Positions 51,117 through 58,737 of a DNA stretch of 59,317 nucleotides are shown piece after piece. Source of the stretch: Cyclobacteriaceae bacterium (GTDB lineage Bacteria > Bacteroidota > Bacteroidia > Cytophagales > Cyclobacteriaceae); contig JAAUQL010000026.1 of assembly GCA_012033595.1 (NCBI GenBank), positions 1 through 59,317 on the forward strand, given 5' to 3'. Numbering within the stretch: position 1 is the stretch's first letter; each line of letters opens with the position of its first letter. Below the pieces are notes generated by a model. That model had not been told where the DNA came from and did no database searches. It saw only the letters and a list, made by a program, of their open reading frames with translations. Made by a program: the position numbers and the translations under genes.

Positions 51117-53480
51117 ATGAATCGAAGCACTAGCCCATTTCAAATGAAAATGTTCCTGTTTCTTTTATTTATTATTCCAGGTACATTATATGGTGTGGCA
51201 CTATCTGATGAACAAATAAAAGATACGGATCAACTAAGCGAAGATTTTTATGGCGTGCTGGAAAACTTTGGCGCAGCTTTTTCAGTCCGGTTTACTCAAT
51301 ACGATACCACTCACTTCAACAGCATAATCAATAAAAAACAAATAAGTGTTGATCAGGAGATTGCTGAAACTGAATTTTTAAATTCATCCTGGCAGGTTCA
51401 CAAAGCTTTGCAACCCATCCCGGATCAACCAGGTGCTTATGATATGGTGTTTACCTTTCGCTGTATCAAAGGCGCATCTCCTGCCACATCTGTATCATTC
51501 GATATTGCCTTTGATAACTGGTCAACACAAAATTTTGTGTTAATGCCCGCCGCGGTATATAACGGCAACAGGGTCAAATCGCAGCGGCATTTATATTGCC
51601 CCTTTGTATTCGATACAAGGGATATTGGCCCGGATAAGCCACAGGTAATTTCCGATGTGCCCAGATTGAACATAGATGAAGGGCCATCAAGGATACAGCA
51701 GCGAACAGGTGATATGTCCACACCATCTATTGGTTTTTACAATCCGGATGCTCATCAGGGCTTTTGGCTATTGACCACGCAAGCCACTGGTTTGGGCGAC
51801 TCGGGTATGGACATCGAAGAGAACAAAAGCCGTAGCAGGGCCACCATGTCCGTTACTGCACCGGTAGTTAGGGAGAGGTACCGCTATTTCATTGCCGACA
51901 ATCAATATCCATCAACCGATAAACCATTTGATTTTCGGGCAGGCGATTCGGTTTCAGTTGCAGTAAGGCTATACTTTTTCGATAGCCGCGATGTGCAAGG
52001 CTTGTTCAATAAATTTGCAGAAATCAGGAATGATGTTATCCCTAAAGGGGAACCCAATTTCTCTATACCTTTTTCTAAAATATTCGAGATTCAGGAAGAA
52101 AAGTTCAACCGTCAAAACTTTGAAAGTAATTTTGGTTACTATTCGGTGGGCCTTAGAGAAAACTATTATCAGGATTGGCAAATTGGATGGACTGGGGGCA
52201 TGATATCAACATTTCCGTTATTTGTAAAAGGGGGCGGACAAACAAAGCAAAATGTAATCCGCAATTTCGACTGGCTTTTCCCCGCGGGTATTGCGCCGTC
52301 AGGATATTTCTGGGACACTGGCCAAAAAGGCACTGAATGGTTTGGTATATTCCCAACAAGCCCGGTAATGAAAGACTGGCACCTGGTGCGCAAAAGTGGC
52401 GACGGATTGTATTATGTTTTAAAACAGTTTCAGGCTTTTGAAAAAGAACAGGTTACAGTAAAGCAAGAATGGATAAATGGTGCCGAAAAAGTGGCCGGGG
52501 CCTTCGTGAAAACATGGAAGGAAAATGCGCAATTGGGACAATATGTCGATAATTATACCGGCGAAATTGTTCTGGGGGGATCGACCAGCGGAGGCATAGT
52601 GCCAGCAGCTTTGGTGCTGGCAGCCGATTATTATAAGCGACCCGAATATTTAGGGATTGCAGAGCAAATAGCCGAATATTTTTATATCAACTATGTCAAA
52701 AAGGGAATTACTTATGGAGGGCCGGGCGATGCCATGGCAAATTTCGATAGTGAATCGGCCTATGGATTGTTGGAGTCATATACCATTCTTCACGAATATA
52801 CCCGGAATGAAAAATGGTTGAAAATGGCTGAGGAACTGGCCGTTCAGTTCACAACCTGGGTGCAATCATATGACTATACATTCCCTGAGGAAAGTACACT
52901 CGGGAAATTGGGCAAAACTACAACGGGCGTAGTATGGGCAAATACACAAAACAAGCATGGGGCACCGGGAATTTGCACCCATTCAGGACTTGCATTGCTA
53001 AGGCTTTACCGGGCAACAGGCAATGTTTTTTATGCTGAAATCCTTAGGGATATCACCAGCGCCATTCCACAGTATTTGTCAACTGCTGATAATCCCATCG
53101 AGGGATTGCAACCCGGTTGGGTAAGCGAAAGGGTAAACACCTCTGACTGGCTGGAAGGCATTGGCGAAATTATGCATGGCTCCACATGGGCTGAAACAGC
53201 CCTGATGCTCACCATTACCGAAATACCAGGCATTTACATTGATGTAGTAAAGAAATTGGCTTTTAGTTTCGATCAGGTGAAAATCCTGAACCTGGAAACA
53301 AGAAAGAACGGGATACTTATTCAAGTACACAACCCTACAGCTTATGCGGCAGACTTTAACATTATGGCAGATTATAGCCCAGATCAAAAGCTGGTAAAAA
53401 ATGCGGAGAATTATAAAATTGTTCGTTTAATGCCGGGTGAAACAAAAAACGTTTCGTTTCCATTGACCCAAAAAAAATAG
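51117..53480 (+). CDS. Large secreted protein with predicted alpha/alpha-barrel; possible glycan-active enzyme of unrecognised family
   Basis: A 787-residue protein with a signal peptide (FLFLLFIIPGTLYGVA). I do not recognise the family. By pattern it has an N-terminal beta-sandwich (about 40-330), a helical middle (about 400-690) with paired helices that look like an (alpha/alpha)6 barrel, and a C-terminal beta domain (about 710-787, QVKILNLETRKNGILIQVHNP). The helical part contains repeated aromatic and acidic patches typical of glycosidase clefts: FDSESAYGLLESYTILHEYTRNEKWL near 545-570, and TTGVVWANTQNKHGAPGICTHSGLALLRLYRATG near 600-635. It follows GH92 in the same PUL, so a role on the same mannan or glycoprotein substrate is likely but unproven. 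Confidence 0.75.
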   Translation: MNRSTSPFQMKMFLFLLFIIPGTLYGVALSDEQIKDTDQLSEDFYGVLENFGAAFSVRFTQYDTTHFNSIINKKQISVDQEIAETEFLNSSWQVHKALQPIPDQPGAYDMVFTFRCIKGASPATSVSFDIAFDNWSTQNFVLMPAAVYNGNRVKSQRHLYCPFVFDTRDIGPDKPQVISDVPRLNIDEGPSRIQQRTGDMSTPSIGFYNPDAHQGFWLLTTQATGLGDSGMDIEENKSRSRATMSVTAPVVRERYRYFIADNQYPSTDKPFDFRAGDSVSVAVRLYFFDSRDVQGLFNKFAEIRNDVIPKGEPNFSIPFSKIFEIQEEKFNRQNFESNFGYYSVGLRENYYQDWQIGWTGGMISTFPLFVKGGGQTKQNVIRNFDWLFPAGIAPSGYFWDTGQKGTEWFGIFPTSPVMKDWHLVRKSGDGLYYVLKQFQAFEKEQVTVKQEWINGAEKVAGAFVKTWKENAQLGQYVDNYTGEIVLGGSTSGGIVPAALVLAADYYKRPEYLGIAEQIAEYFYINYVKKGITYGGPGDAMANFDSESAYGLLESYTILHEYTRNEKWLKMAEELAVQFTTWVQSYDYTFPEESTLGKLGKTTTGVVWANTQNKHGAPGICTHSGLALLRLYRATGNVFYAEILRDITSAIPQYLSTADNPIEGLQPGWVSERVNTSDWLEGIGEIMHGSTWAETALMLTITEIPGIYIDVVKKLAFSFDQVKILNLETRKNGILIQVHNPTAYAADFNIMADYSPDQKLVKNAENYKIVRLMPGETKNVSFPLTQKK

Positions 53481-53901
53481 CAAGAGCATCGTTAGAGGAA
53501 GTGAAATTATGATATTTTTCAGGGTCAGCATTTAGGATTACGAGAAGTTATTGGATTCGAAGCTTGTTTAATCATACTTGTTTCTCATCACTGCTTCAAG
53601 TGCAAGCTTTATTAGCCGTAAGTCCGAATGCCCATACAAAAGCGGCACAAACTATAGTAATATGCTGGCGATTACCAAGAAAAATGACAGATGGCGGTAA
53701 TTAGCGACCCCATAAGAATTCCTGCCAACTGCCGCGTTGAAGATCAATAGCAAAAGCTAATATGACCTTTTTTAGGTATGATGCGCTACAAACCTAAAGT
53801 CTGTACGCTACTTTGCTATGATTCAAAAAACAAGAAATGGATTATTCACAGGTTGAATGGTGCTTATGGTTGATTGCATGTTTAATTTTCAAATTAAATA
53901 C
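53481..53901. other. Intergenic region between the PUL and hpf
   Basis: About 420 bp of AT-rich sequence with no gene, tRNA or repeat that I can support. In many Bacteroidota the hpf gene is followed by tRNA genes and tuf; none is present here. Confidence 0.6.
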
Positions 53902-53927
53902 AAAAAGGGGCGAAAGCCCCTTTTTTT
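53902..53927 (-). terminator. Bidirectional terminator between the PUL and hpf
   Basis: AAAAAGGGGC (53902-53911) pairs with GCCCCTTTTT (53916-53925) around GAAA, with A and T runs on both sides. It lies 17 bp beyond the hpf stop and can also stop transcription from the PUL. Confidence 0.85.
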
Positions 53928-53943
53928 GCTGTGAACGGTTAGT

Positions 53944-54243
53944 CTAATATGACACCGTTTTATCTTTGTGTTTGATGATCTGCCTTCTCAAGGCCTCTAC
54001 CGCCTGGTCAGAGGCTGCTTCAAAAGATTTCGCCCTTTCTTTCACAAAAAGCTGGTTTTTAGGAATGTTTAATTTAATTTCAATTATTTTGTTCTCCATA
54101 TTGTCGTCTTTATCCAGTCGCATAAAGACCTCTCCGTCAATAATCCTATCGAAAAAAGTGTCTAGTTTATCCGCTTTTTTTTGAATAAACTGAATCAATT
54201 TCTGATCTGCGTCAAATCGGATAGAATGCATTTGTAGCTTCAT
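53944..54243 (-). CDS. hpf: Ribosome hibernation-promoting factor (HPF/RaiA family)
   Basis: Binds the 30S decoding region and silences ribosomes under stress or in stationary phase. The 99-residue product has the family beta-alpha-beta-beta-beta-alpha pattern: QMHSIRFDADQKLIQFIQKKADKLDTFFD near the start, then VFMRLDKDD and a final helix EAASDQAVEALRRQIIKHKDK. It is the short form without the C-terminal dimerisation domain. It is downstream of xerC with 28 bp between them and ends at the terminator at 53902. Confidence 0.93.
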   Translation of the reverse strand: MKLQMHSIRFDADQKLIQFIQKKADKLDTFFDRIIDGEVFMRLDKDDNMENKIIEIKLNIPKNQLFVKERAKSFEAASDQAVEALRRQIIKHKDKTVSY

Positions 54244-54271
54244 AATACACTGTTTTTAAAATTGAAAATAA

Positions 54272-55150
54272 TTAAGCTTTAGGATGCGCCTGGTCAAACA
54301 CCTTTTTCAGTTTGCCAAGCGAATTGTGCGTGTACACTTGCGTCGCGGCAAGGCTTTGATGTCCTAAGAGGTCTTTGACCGCATTGAGGTCAGCTCCTCT
54401 CTCTAATAAATGTGTTGCATATGTATGTCTTAAAATGTGGGGACTTTTTTTATCTACTGATGCTGCCTGTAGGGTCTTCTTCACAATCCGGTTTATCATC
54501 ATTGCATAGCTCTGCTCTCCTTTGTTTGTAACGATCAAGTATGGGTTTCCGTTACCAATGGCATCCTGATTTTTTATAAAAATGTAATTTTGGATAAGGT
54601 TCGCCAACGTCCTGGAAATAGGTATAAGACGTTCTTTATTTCGTTTGCCCAGCACTTTGAGTGTGGTAGTGGTCAGGTCAATGTCGCTGATTTTTAACGA
54701 GATCAATTCGGACAGGCGCATACCGGTACCATATAATATTTCCACCACCAGTAAGTCTCTGCATTGCGCAAATGCGTGTACCTCAAGGGGCTGATCCAAC
54801 ACCTGATTCAAGTCTCCTTCGCGCACAAAATGGGGCAGAGATTTTTTGGTTTTCAGATTTGTCAGCCTGGCGGTGGGATTTTTTGCTATTTCACCCTTTT
54901 TCTGAAGGAACTTATAAAAAGATCGAAGAGAAACCAGTTTGCGGTTTATGGAATTTTCGGACAAGCTACTTTGTGAAAGCGATATGATCCAATCTCGGAT
55001 GATGGCATGGTTTGCTTCAGCTATTGCAGTCTCAGGATATTGGGCAATTAAAAAATGCTGAAATTGGTCTAAATCGGTTTTATAAGAAAGTATAGTATGG
55101 TGGCTGTATCGCTTTTCGTACTGTAGGTATTTTAAAAACAAATCGGTCAT
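54272..55150 (-). CDS. Chromosomal tyrosine recombinase XerC/XerD-like
   Basis: Site-specific recombinase of the Xer type that resolves chromosome dimers at dif. The 292-residue product has the SAM-like N-terminal domain (about 1-95) and the catalytic domain with all six residues: Arg145 (GTGMRLSEL), Lys169 (LGKRNKER), His238 and Arg241 (HILRHTYATHLL), His264 (LLGHQSL) and Tyr273 (QVYTH). Synteny with rpsU and hpf marks it as the housekeeping Xer enzyme rather than a phage integrase. I cannot separate XerC from XerD by sequence alone. Confidence 0.94.
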   Translation of the reverse strand: MTDLFLKYLQYEKRYSHHTILSYKTDLDQFQHFLIAQYPETAIAEANHAIIRDWIISLSQSSLSENSINRKLVSLRSFYKFLQKKGEIAKNPTARLTNLKTKKSLPHFVREGDLNQVLDQPLEVHAFAQCRDLLVVEILYGTGMRLSELISLKISDIDLTTTTLKVLGKRNKERLIPISRTLANLIQNYIFIKNQDAIGNGNPYLIVTNKGEQSYAMMINRIVKKTLQAASVDKKSPHILRHTYATHLLERGADLNAVKDLLGHQSLAATQVYTHNSLGKLKKVFDQAHPKA

Positions 55151-55221
55151 GTTAGTGAAACTTGGTCGTAATCGCCAAGTTTACTAAACATAGGTAAAAG
55201 AATTTGAAATACTAAATAATT

Positions 55222-55416
55222 CTAATAATTATCTTTGGCATACATTTTTTCTTTGTATGCGGCTTTTATTTTTTCAGCTCTCTTGGTTACAGAAGGTTTT
55301 TCGTAGAAATTTCTTCCGCGGATTTCCTTCAATATGCCAGTCTTTTCAAATTTCTTTTTGAAGCGCTTCAGGGCCTTGTCTATAGATTCGTTTTCTTTTA
55401 CGTTGATAATAATCAT
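55222..55416 (-). CDS. rpsU: 30S ribosomal protein S21
   Basis: A small (64-residue) basic ribosomal protein needed for translation initiation on structured mRNAs. [25 protein letters not shown] is the family start, and the Lys-rich helical tail ([16 protein letters not shown]) follows. It heads the rpsU-xerC-hpf operon, with a promoter-like box upstream. Confidence 0.96.
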   Translation of the reverse strand: MIIINVKENESIDKALKRFKKKFEKTGILKEIRGRNFYEKPSVTKRAEKIKAAYKEKMYAKDNY

Positions 55417-55450
55417 TTAGTATAATTTTTCAGTTTCGAAAATCGGAGCG

Positions 55451-55458
55451 CAAATATA
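55451..55458 (-). promoter_or_regulatory. Promoter of the rpsU-xerC-hpf operon
   Basis: On the minus strand TATATTTG is a perfect match to TAnnTTTG, 34 bp before the rpsU start. TTG lies 17-20 bases further upstream on that strand, close to the spacing of the Bacteroidota -33 element, making this the best promoter in the window. Confidence 0.65.
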
Positions 55459-55536
55459 GAATTTATTTTAAATAGCAACAAGCGCTGTTGGCATATTTGT
55501 GAATCAGTGTTTCCTGATTTCTTCATATTCCACTTG

Positions 55537-55740
55537 TCATAGCATATATCCATCGCTCAGTTCCCTTTTGTCTTTGGCTCTTTTATGGCACGGAAGTAAA
55601 TCCGTGCCAGTGGGGGGGCTGAGGCTATCGGACAAGATATTCTTGTATTCCACCCTCGTGAACAAATCCAGCCAATAAACCATCGCAAATGTGTTGAAAT
55701 GTAGCTTGTCCTGATCCCTGACTTTATATTTTTCGCTCAT
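55537..55740 (-). pseudogene. 5' remnant of a REP-associated (IS200-like, RAYT) transposase
   Basis: The first 43 residues (MSEKYKVRDQDKLHFNTF, then YWLDLFTRVEYKNILSDSL) look like the N-terminus of RAYT proteins of the Y1/IS200-like transposase superfamily. After SDSL the frame runs straight into a REP-like palindrome (55587-55608) and ends as nonsense, so the catalytic His-x-His and Tyr parts are missing. A REP-like element also lies just upstream of the start (55769-55790). The same N-terminus occurs in the second remnant at 56518-56727. The gene is a fossil and makes no functional enzyme. Confidence 0.7.
55587..55608. repeat. REP-like palindrome, copy 1
   Basis: GGCACGGA, AGTAAA, TCCGTGCC: a perfect 8-bp stem with a 6-nt loop, followed on the plus strand by AGTGGGGGGGC. 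It sits at the point where the transposase remnant loses homology. Confidence 0.75.
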
Positions 55741-55775
55741 ATTCTTCGTTTTATTTGGACCTTTTTATGACACGG
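55687..55775. repeat. Direct repeat, copy 1 (transposase 5' end plus leader)
   Basis: About 89 bp matching 56674-56761 with only a few differences, covering the first 18 transposase codons, the upstream leader and half of a REP-like palindrome. The two copies bracket the hicBA pair. Confidence 0.75.
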
Positions 55776-55790
55776 AAGTAAATCCGCGCC
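55769..55790. repeat. REP-like palindrome, copy 2
   Basis: GACACGGAAGTAAATCCGCGCC, the same as copy 1 with two stem changes, in the same orientation and followed by AGTGGGGGGC. It is 28 bp upstream of the start of the first transposase remnant. Confidence 0.75.
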
Positions 55791-55814
55791 AGTGGGGGGC
55801 CAGTGTGCGCTGGG

Positions 55815-56048
55815 CTAAATTTTATCCAGGAGTTCGATAAATTCTTCAGGGGTAATTTCGATCTGTCTCAGTATTGACCTGGTTAATGATCTGCCAATGT
55901 TTCTGCCTATGTGGTGGGGAAGTGTGGTATAACGCCCATCAGGGTGACGATAAAATACGTGACTTCCTTTCTGTCTCTTAATCTCAAAACCCAAGTACAA
56001 AAGCAATTTCTCAAAAGTCTTGGCATCTACTAATGGCAGTTTACTCAT
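55815..56048 (-). CDS. hicA: HicA-family toxin (mRNA interferase)
   Basis: Small double-stranded-RNA-binding-fold toxin of a type II module; it cleaves mRNA when not bound by HicB. The 77-residue product has the family pattern LVDAKTFEKLLLYLGFEIKRQKGSHVFYRHPDGR, with the catalytic His at position 30 (KGSH), followed by GRSLTRSILRQI. It overlaps the end of hicB by 4 bases, so the antitoxin is made first. It lies inside a zone of REP-like elements and transposase fossils. Confidence 0.92.
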   Translation of the reverse strand: MSKLPLVDAKTFEKLLLYLGFEIKRQKGSHVFYRHPDGRYTTLPHHIGRNIGRSLTRSILRQIEITPEEFIELLDKI

Positions 56049-56284
56049 ACGGTCACTGAGATTTGCTGGAAGCCAATAAATTCAGATAAGTTTTCTAACT
56101 CATCAGGGCTCAATTCCTCTAAACAAAGTTCTATTACTTCCTTTAAATTGCCCTGTAGCTCATCCAATGTTTCTGCCTGAGTATAGGCTCCAGGAAGGTT
56201 TGAAACCATACCAACATACAAGCCTGTTTCCTTATCTTTCTCTATTTGCGCCGTAAAATTATAGTGCGTTTTCATTTGATTCAT
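56045..56284 (-). CDS. hicB: HicB-family antitoxin
   Basis: Antitoxin of the HicAB pair. The 79-residue product has the degenerate RNase-H-like HicB fold (YNFTAQIEKDKETGLYVGMVSNLPGAYTQAETLDELQGNLKEVIELCLEE) and lacks a C-terminal helix-turn-helix or ribbon-helix-helix, so it may not bind DNA strongly. It is upstream of hicA with a 4-base overlap. The start at 56284 is followed by a second ATG at codon 4. Confidence 0.9.
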   Translation of the reverse strand: MNQMKTHYNFTAQIEKDKETGLYVGMVSNLPGAYTQAETLDELQGNLKEVIELCLEELSPDELENLSEFIGFQQISVTV

Positions 56285-56471
56285 ATTTGATACTTTAAAG
56301 TTAACGGTTTAATATAACAAAATGATTTATCCCAATGGAACAACTTCGCCAAGGCTTCGTTAGCCCAAAGGATGGTGTTTAATCACCGCCGATTTTAACT
56401 CGTCCAGGCCGGTTTGTAGGCAGCGCTCCTTAGGAGTGGCCGTAGAAACGGACCTGGGTAGAGCCCTTACT

Positions 56472-56493
56472 GGCGCGGATTTACTTCCGTGCC
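56472..56493. repeat. REP-like palindrome, copy 3 (inverted)
   Basis: The reverse complement reads GGCACGGAAGTAAATCCGCGCC and is followed by AGTAAGGGC, so it is an inverted copy relative to copies 1 and 2. Copies 2 and 3 face each other across hicBA. Confidence 0.7.
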
Positions 56494-56517
56494 TATCGAT
56501 CAATTTTGCTACATCCA

Positions 56518-56727
56518 TCATTCAACGAACATTATATCCATTAGCCCCTTCCTGCCCACATAGTCGGGGGCACTGGAGTACAGATAATCCTGTGGACCAT
56601 CTACCCATCCCTCCTTTACCGGGTTTTCATGCAGATAGTCGAGCCGCTGCTCCATCATTTCATCAACGGTCGGAAATGTGTTGAAATGCAACTTGTCCTG
56701 ATCCCTGACTTTATATTTTTCGCTCAT
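56518..56727 (-). pseudogene. Internally deleted REP-associated transposase remnant
   Basis: An open frame of 69 residues that joins the N-terminus (MSEKYKVRDQDKLHFNTF) directly to a C-terminal block (MMEQRLDYLHENPVKEGWVDGPQDYLYSSAPDYVG), which I recognise as the late part of RAYT/IS200-like transposases. About 110-120 central residues, including the HUH motif, are missing, so the gene is dead. A half REP-like palindrome (56755-56761) precedes the start. Confidence 0.7.
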
Positions 56728-56761
56728 ATTTTTCGTTTTCTTTGGCCTTTTTATGGCACGG
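56674..56761. repeat. Direct repeat, copy 2 (transposase 5' end plus leader)
   Basis: Matches 55687-55775 almost base for base, from the codons for HFNTF through the leader to GGCACGG. Recombination between the two copies would remove hicBA and both REP-like elements between them. Confidence 0.75.
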
Positions 56762-56837
56762 TTTTTAAGCAACCCATTCCTTATTTGCAAGATAACAGAT
56801 AAATGCTCTTGTAAAACTTCCAGCACCACAAAAAGGA

Positions 56838-56999
56838 TCAATCATCCTTCTTTAATTCCATTTCCATTTTTCTAAAGTTGAGTTTCATATCAACTTTGCC
56901 TTTATGCTTAAGGCTAATAAACAGGGCAGCCAATAGCCCCATGATTCCCAGAAGGACACTAATCAGTAAAATCATAAGTATTGTCGTTATAGTTTCCAA
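56838..56999 (-). CDS. Predicted small membrane protein (53 aa)
   Basis: A short open frame starting at TTG 56999 (or ATG 56975, 45 aa). It encodes a single hydrophobic helix (ILMILLISVLLGIMGLLAALFI) followed by a charged tail with alternating Lys, Met and Glu and ending in LKKDD. Composition and layout fit a small membrane protein rather than chance, but I do not know a family. It is upstream of the second transposase remnant on the same strand, within the mobile zone. Confidence 0.4.
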   Translation of the reverse strand: METITTILMILLISVLLGIMGLLAALFISLKHKGKVDMKLNFRKMEMELKKDD

Positions 57000-57311
57000 T
57001 ATTTCTTAACACATCGTTTTTCAAGCTACTAAGGGCCTTTTAAAAGAAAAAGGACAGATTTAGCACCTAAGCTAATTCACCATTCAATAGCATTTTATGA
57101 CAGTATAATTTGATGTGTTTGTTTTGGGTTCTTTTAAAACCCGGTGGGCGTTTGCAAGTTACGAGTATCGATTCAGATTATCACAAAAAAACCACCCTAT
57201 TGGGGGCATCCACAGAGCAACAATAACTCCTGTACATCTACCAAGCGCATTTTGATCAAGACCTATTATTCTAGCACCTATTTAACCATAAGCAAGTGAG
57301 TCTTCCCACAT

Positions 57312-57351
57312 CATCAAAGCCACTCCCAAGGCCGCTTCTGTGGCTTTGATG
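57312..57351. repeat. Strong 12-bp hairpin
   Basis: CATCAAAGCCAC (57312-57323) pairs perfectly with GTGGCTTTGATG (57340-57351), with a 16-nt loop. It has no T run, so it is not a normal terminator. Confidence 0.65.
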
Positions 57352-57383
57352 GCTAGCGCTGGCTGTTCCGCACAAAAACCAAA

Positions 57384-57489
57384 GCTATATTTACATAACA
57401 TGATCTTATATAAGCTTTGCGCCCATTATCGGTATCGCACAAAGGCCAATGCCATTACAAAGTTATATAAGCACATTATGTAAAATAGC
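57384..57489. repeat. Long imperfect palindrome (106 nt)
   Basis: The left arm reads GCTATATTTACATAA, 7 nt, TTATATAAGCTTTG; the right arm reads CAAAGTTATATAA, GCACA, TTATGTAAAATAGC. The two arms pair over about 30 positions with small bulges, around a 38-nt centre that can itself fold (CTTTGCG against CGCACAAAG). The size and the bulged stem resemble single-strand-folding recombination sites, but the ends do not match the attC core sequence. Confidence 0.6.
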
Positions 57490-58440
57490 CGCGCTGATCA
57501 ACTCACATTGCAACGCTTCTTTACCAAACCCGCCAGGCTCGTCCAGGCCTGCCCTTCGTTCCATTCGATTCCGAAAACGCTCAAAGCTCCCCAAAGGATT
57601 AAAGCTATGCCATCACTCAAGCCCTACCCTGACAGCTTTAACGCCAACGTTTCGGAACCATTTCACCCACCATAATTTCTTATAAGGAAGAAAAAAGCAA
57701 TCAACATCATTTTGAAGGTTAAAACAGGATGGTCGTGTGCTGGCCTTGTGGGGGTTTTAAGCTTTAAAAGGATGATCCAACCGAACTAACCATTTATTTC
57801 GGGCTTTAGCGTTGACAGAGGGCGGAAGGATGCAGGGATATTAATATGAACTTAAAAGCCATCTTTTTTCAGTGGTTTTTTTACTGGATTTCTGAGGCAT
57901 TTCGGATCGCTAAAACGTTTCCACTATCCAAAGCCTCTCTGCGAGCCGCTGCGAGTTGAGGCCACAGCCTGACAGGAAAAAGGTGAGTTTCGAACCTGAC
58001 TGGCAGTGAGCTCCGGTAGTCATACCATTGAAAAAACCCCGCCACTGCGGGCAGGCATCAAAAATCCATGACTATCGGTGCGGTCTGTGGCCGATTCGCA
58101 GGCGAGCCAAAACACAGGCAGCGGTTGGATGTGTTGCGGCTGATCGGAATGGAGCTTTAGCGGAATGAAGGGAAGCGGCATAAGCAGACAAAAGAGCTGC
58201 CATGAGGAATGACCGAGGAGCGCAAGAACCATGACAAGCTCGGAGCTTTAGCGGAGACCGGAGGCAGTGCAGCTTATTTTTTTACCATTAAAGACCAACA
58301 ATTAAAAAATGTGCTGTGCTGGCTTGGCGTGGTTCTTTGCCGACGAGAGAATAACGAATACCACTTTTCCTAAGTGCATGCCGAAGGATGCAAGGTCTGT
58401 GCGGTGGGTTTTGAGGGTTGGTCGTGTGGTTTTGGATTAT

Positions 58441-58737
58441 TTACAATTCCACACTGATGTTCAATTTTCCACCTAACCCAGTTTCGATGATTTTACGCAA
58501 TGTCGATATTCTCACGTCGCTTGAAGCCCGTTCGATTTTAGATATGTAAGTCCGCTTTACATTCAGCTTTTCCGCTAACTGCTGCTGGGTTAAATGAGCT
58601 TTTTTCCTTGATTCTTTCACCAATTCTGCAACCATGTAGGCTTCAGCTCTTTGCTCAAAACCTTCCCTGCTTTTACTGCCTTTTTCACCGTATTTCTGGT
58701 CAAAAAGATCATTTATCGTTTTTGGATTCTTTATCAT
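58441..58737 (-). CDS. higA: HigA-like XRE-family antitoxin
   Basis: A 98-residue DNA-binding antitoxin. The C-terminal half is a helix-turn-helix of the XRE/Cro type (LTQQQLAEKLNVKRTYISKIER, then ISTLRKIIE). The N-terminal half is charged and helical, as expected for toxin binding. Its start lies inside the 3' end of the toxin gene (29-bp overlap), the toxin-first order typical of higBA. It should repress its own operon. Confidence 0.9.
   Translation of the reverse strand: MIKNPKTINDLFDQKYGEKGSKSREGFEQRAEAYMVAELVKESRKKAHLTQQQLAEKLNVKRTYISKIERASSDVRISTLRKIIETGLGGKLNISVEL

Larger units (their letters stand above)
57000..58440. other. Non-coding zone between the small membrane ORF and higA
   Basis: About 1.44 kb without a gene that I can support. 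The open frames at 57449-57685 and 58020-58232 have odd composition and no recognisable motif. The region holds a strong hairpin (57312-57351), a long imperfect palindrome (57384-57489), a shared 12-mer CTCGTCCAGGCC (also near 56400) and GC-rich short repeats near 57930-58260. It reads like a patchwork of mobile-element debris. Confidence 0.5.

Noticed and set aside
53481-53901. tRNA cluster downstream of hpf
   Set aside because: No cloverleaf, TTCGA-type T-loop or CCA-proximal acceptor stem could be found in this stretch.
57384-57489. Integron attC site
   Set aside because: Size and bulged folding fit, but the outer ends do not match the RYYYAAC and GTTRRRY core sites, and no IntI-type gene is seen.
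58020-58232. 70-codon minus-strand open frame in the gene-free zone
   Set aside because: Trp- and Pro-rich low-order composition, no motif and no ribosome-binding site that I can see; it lies in short-repeat debris.
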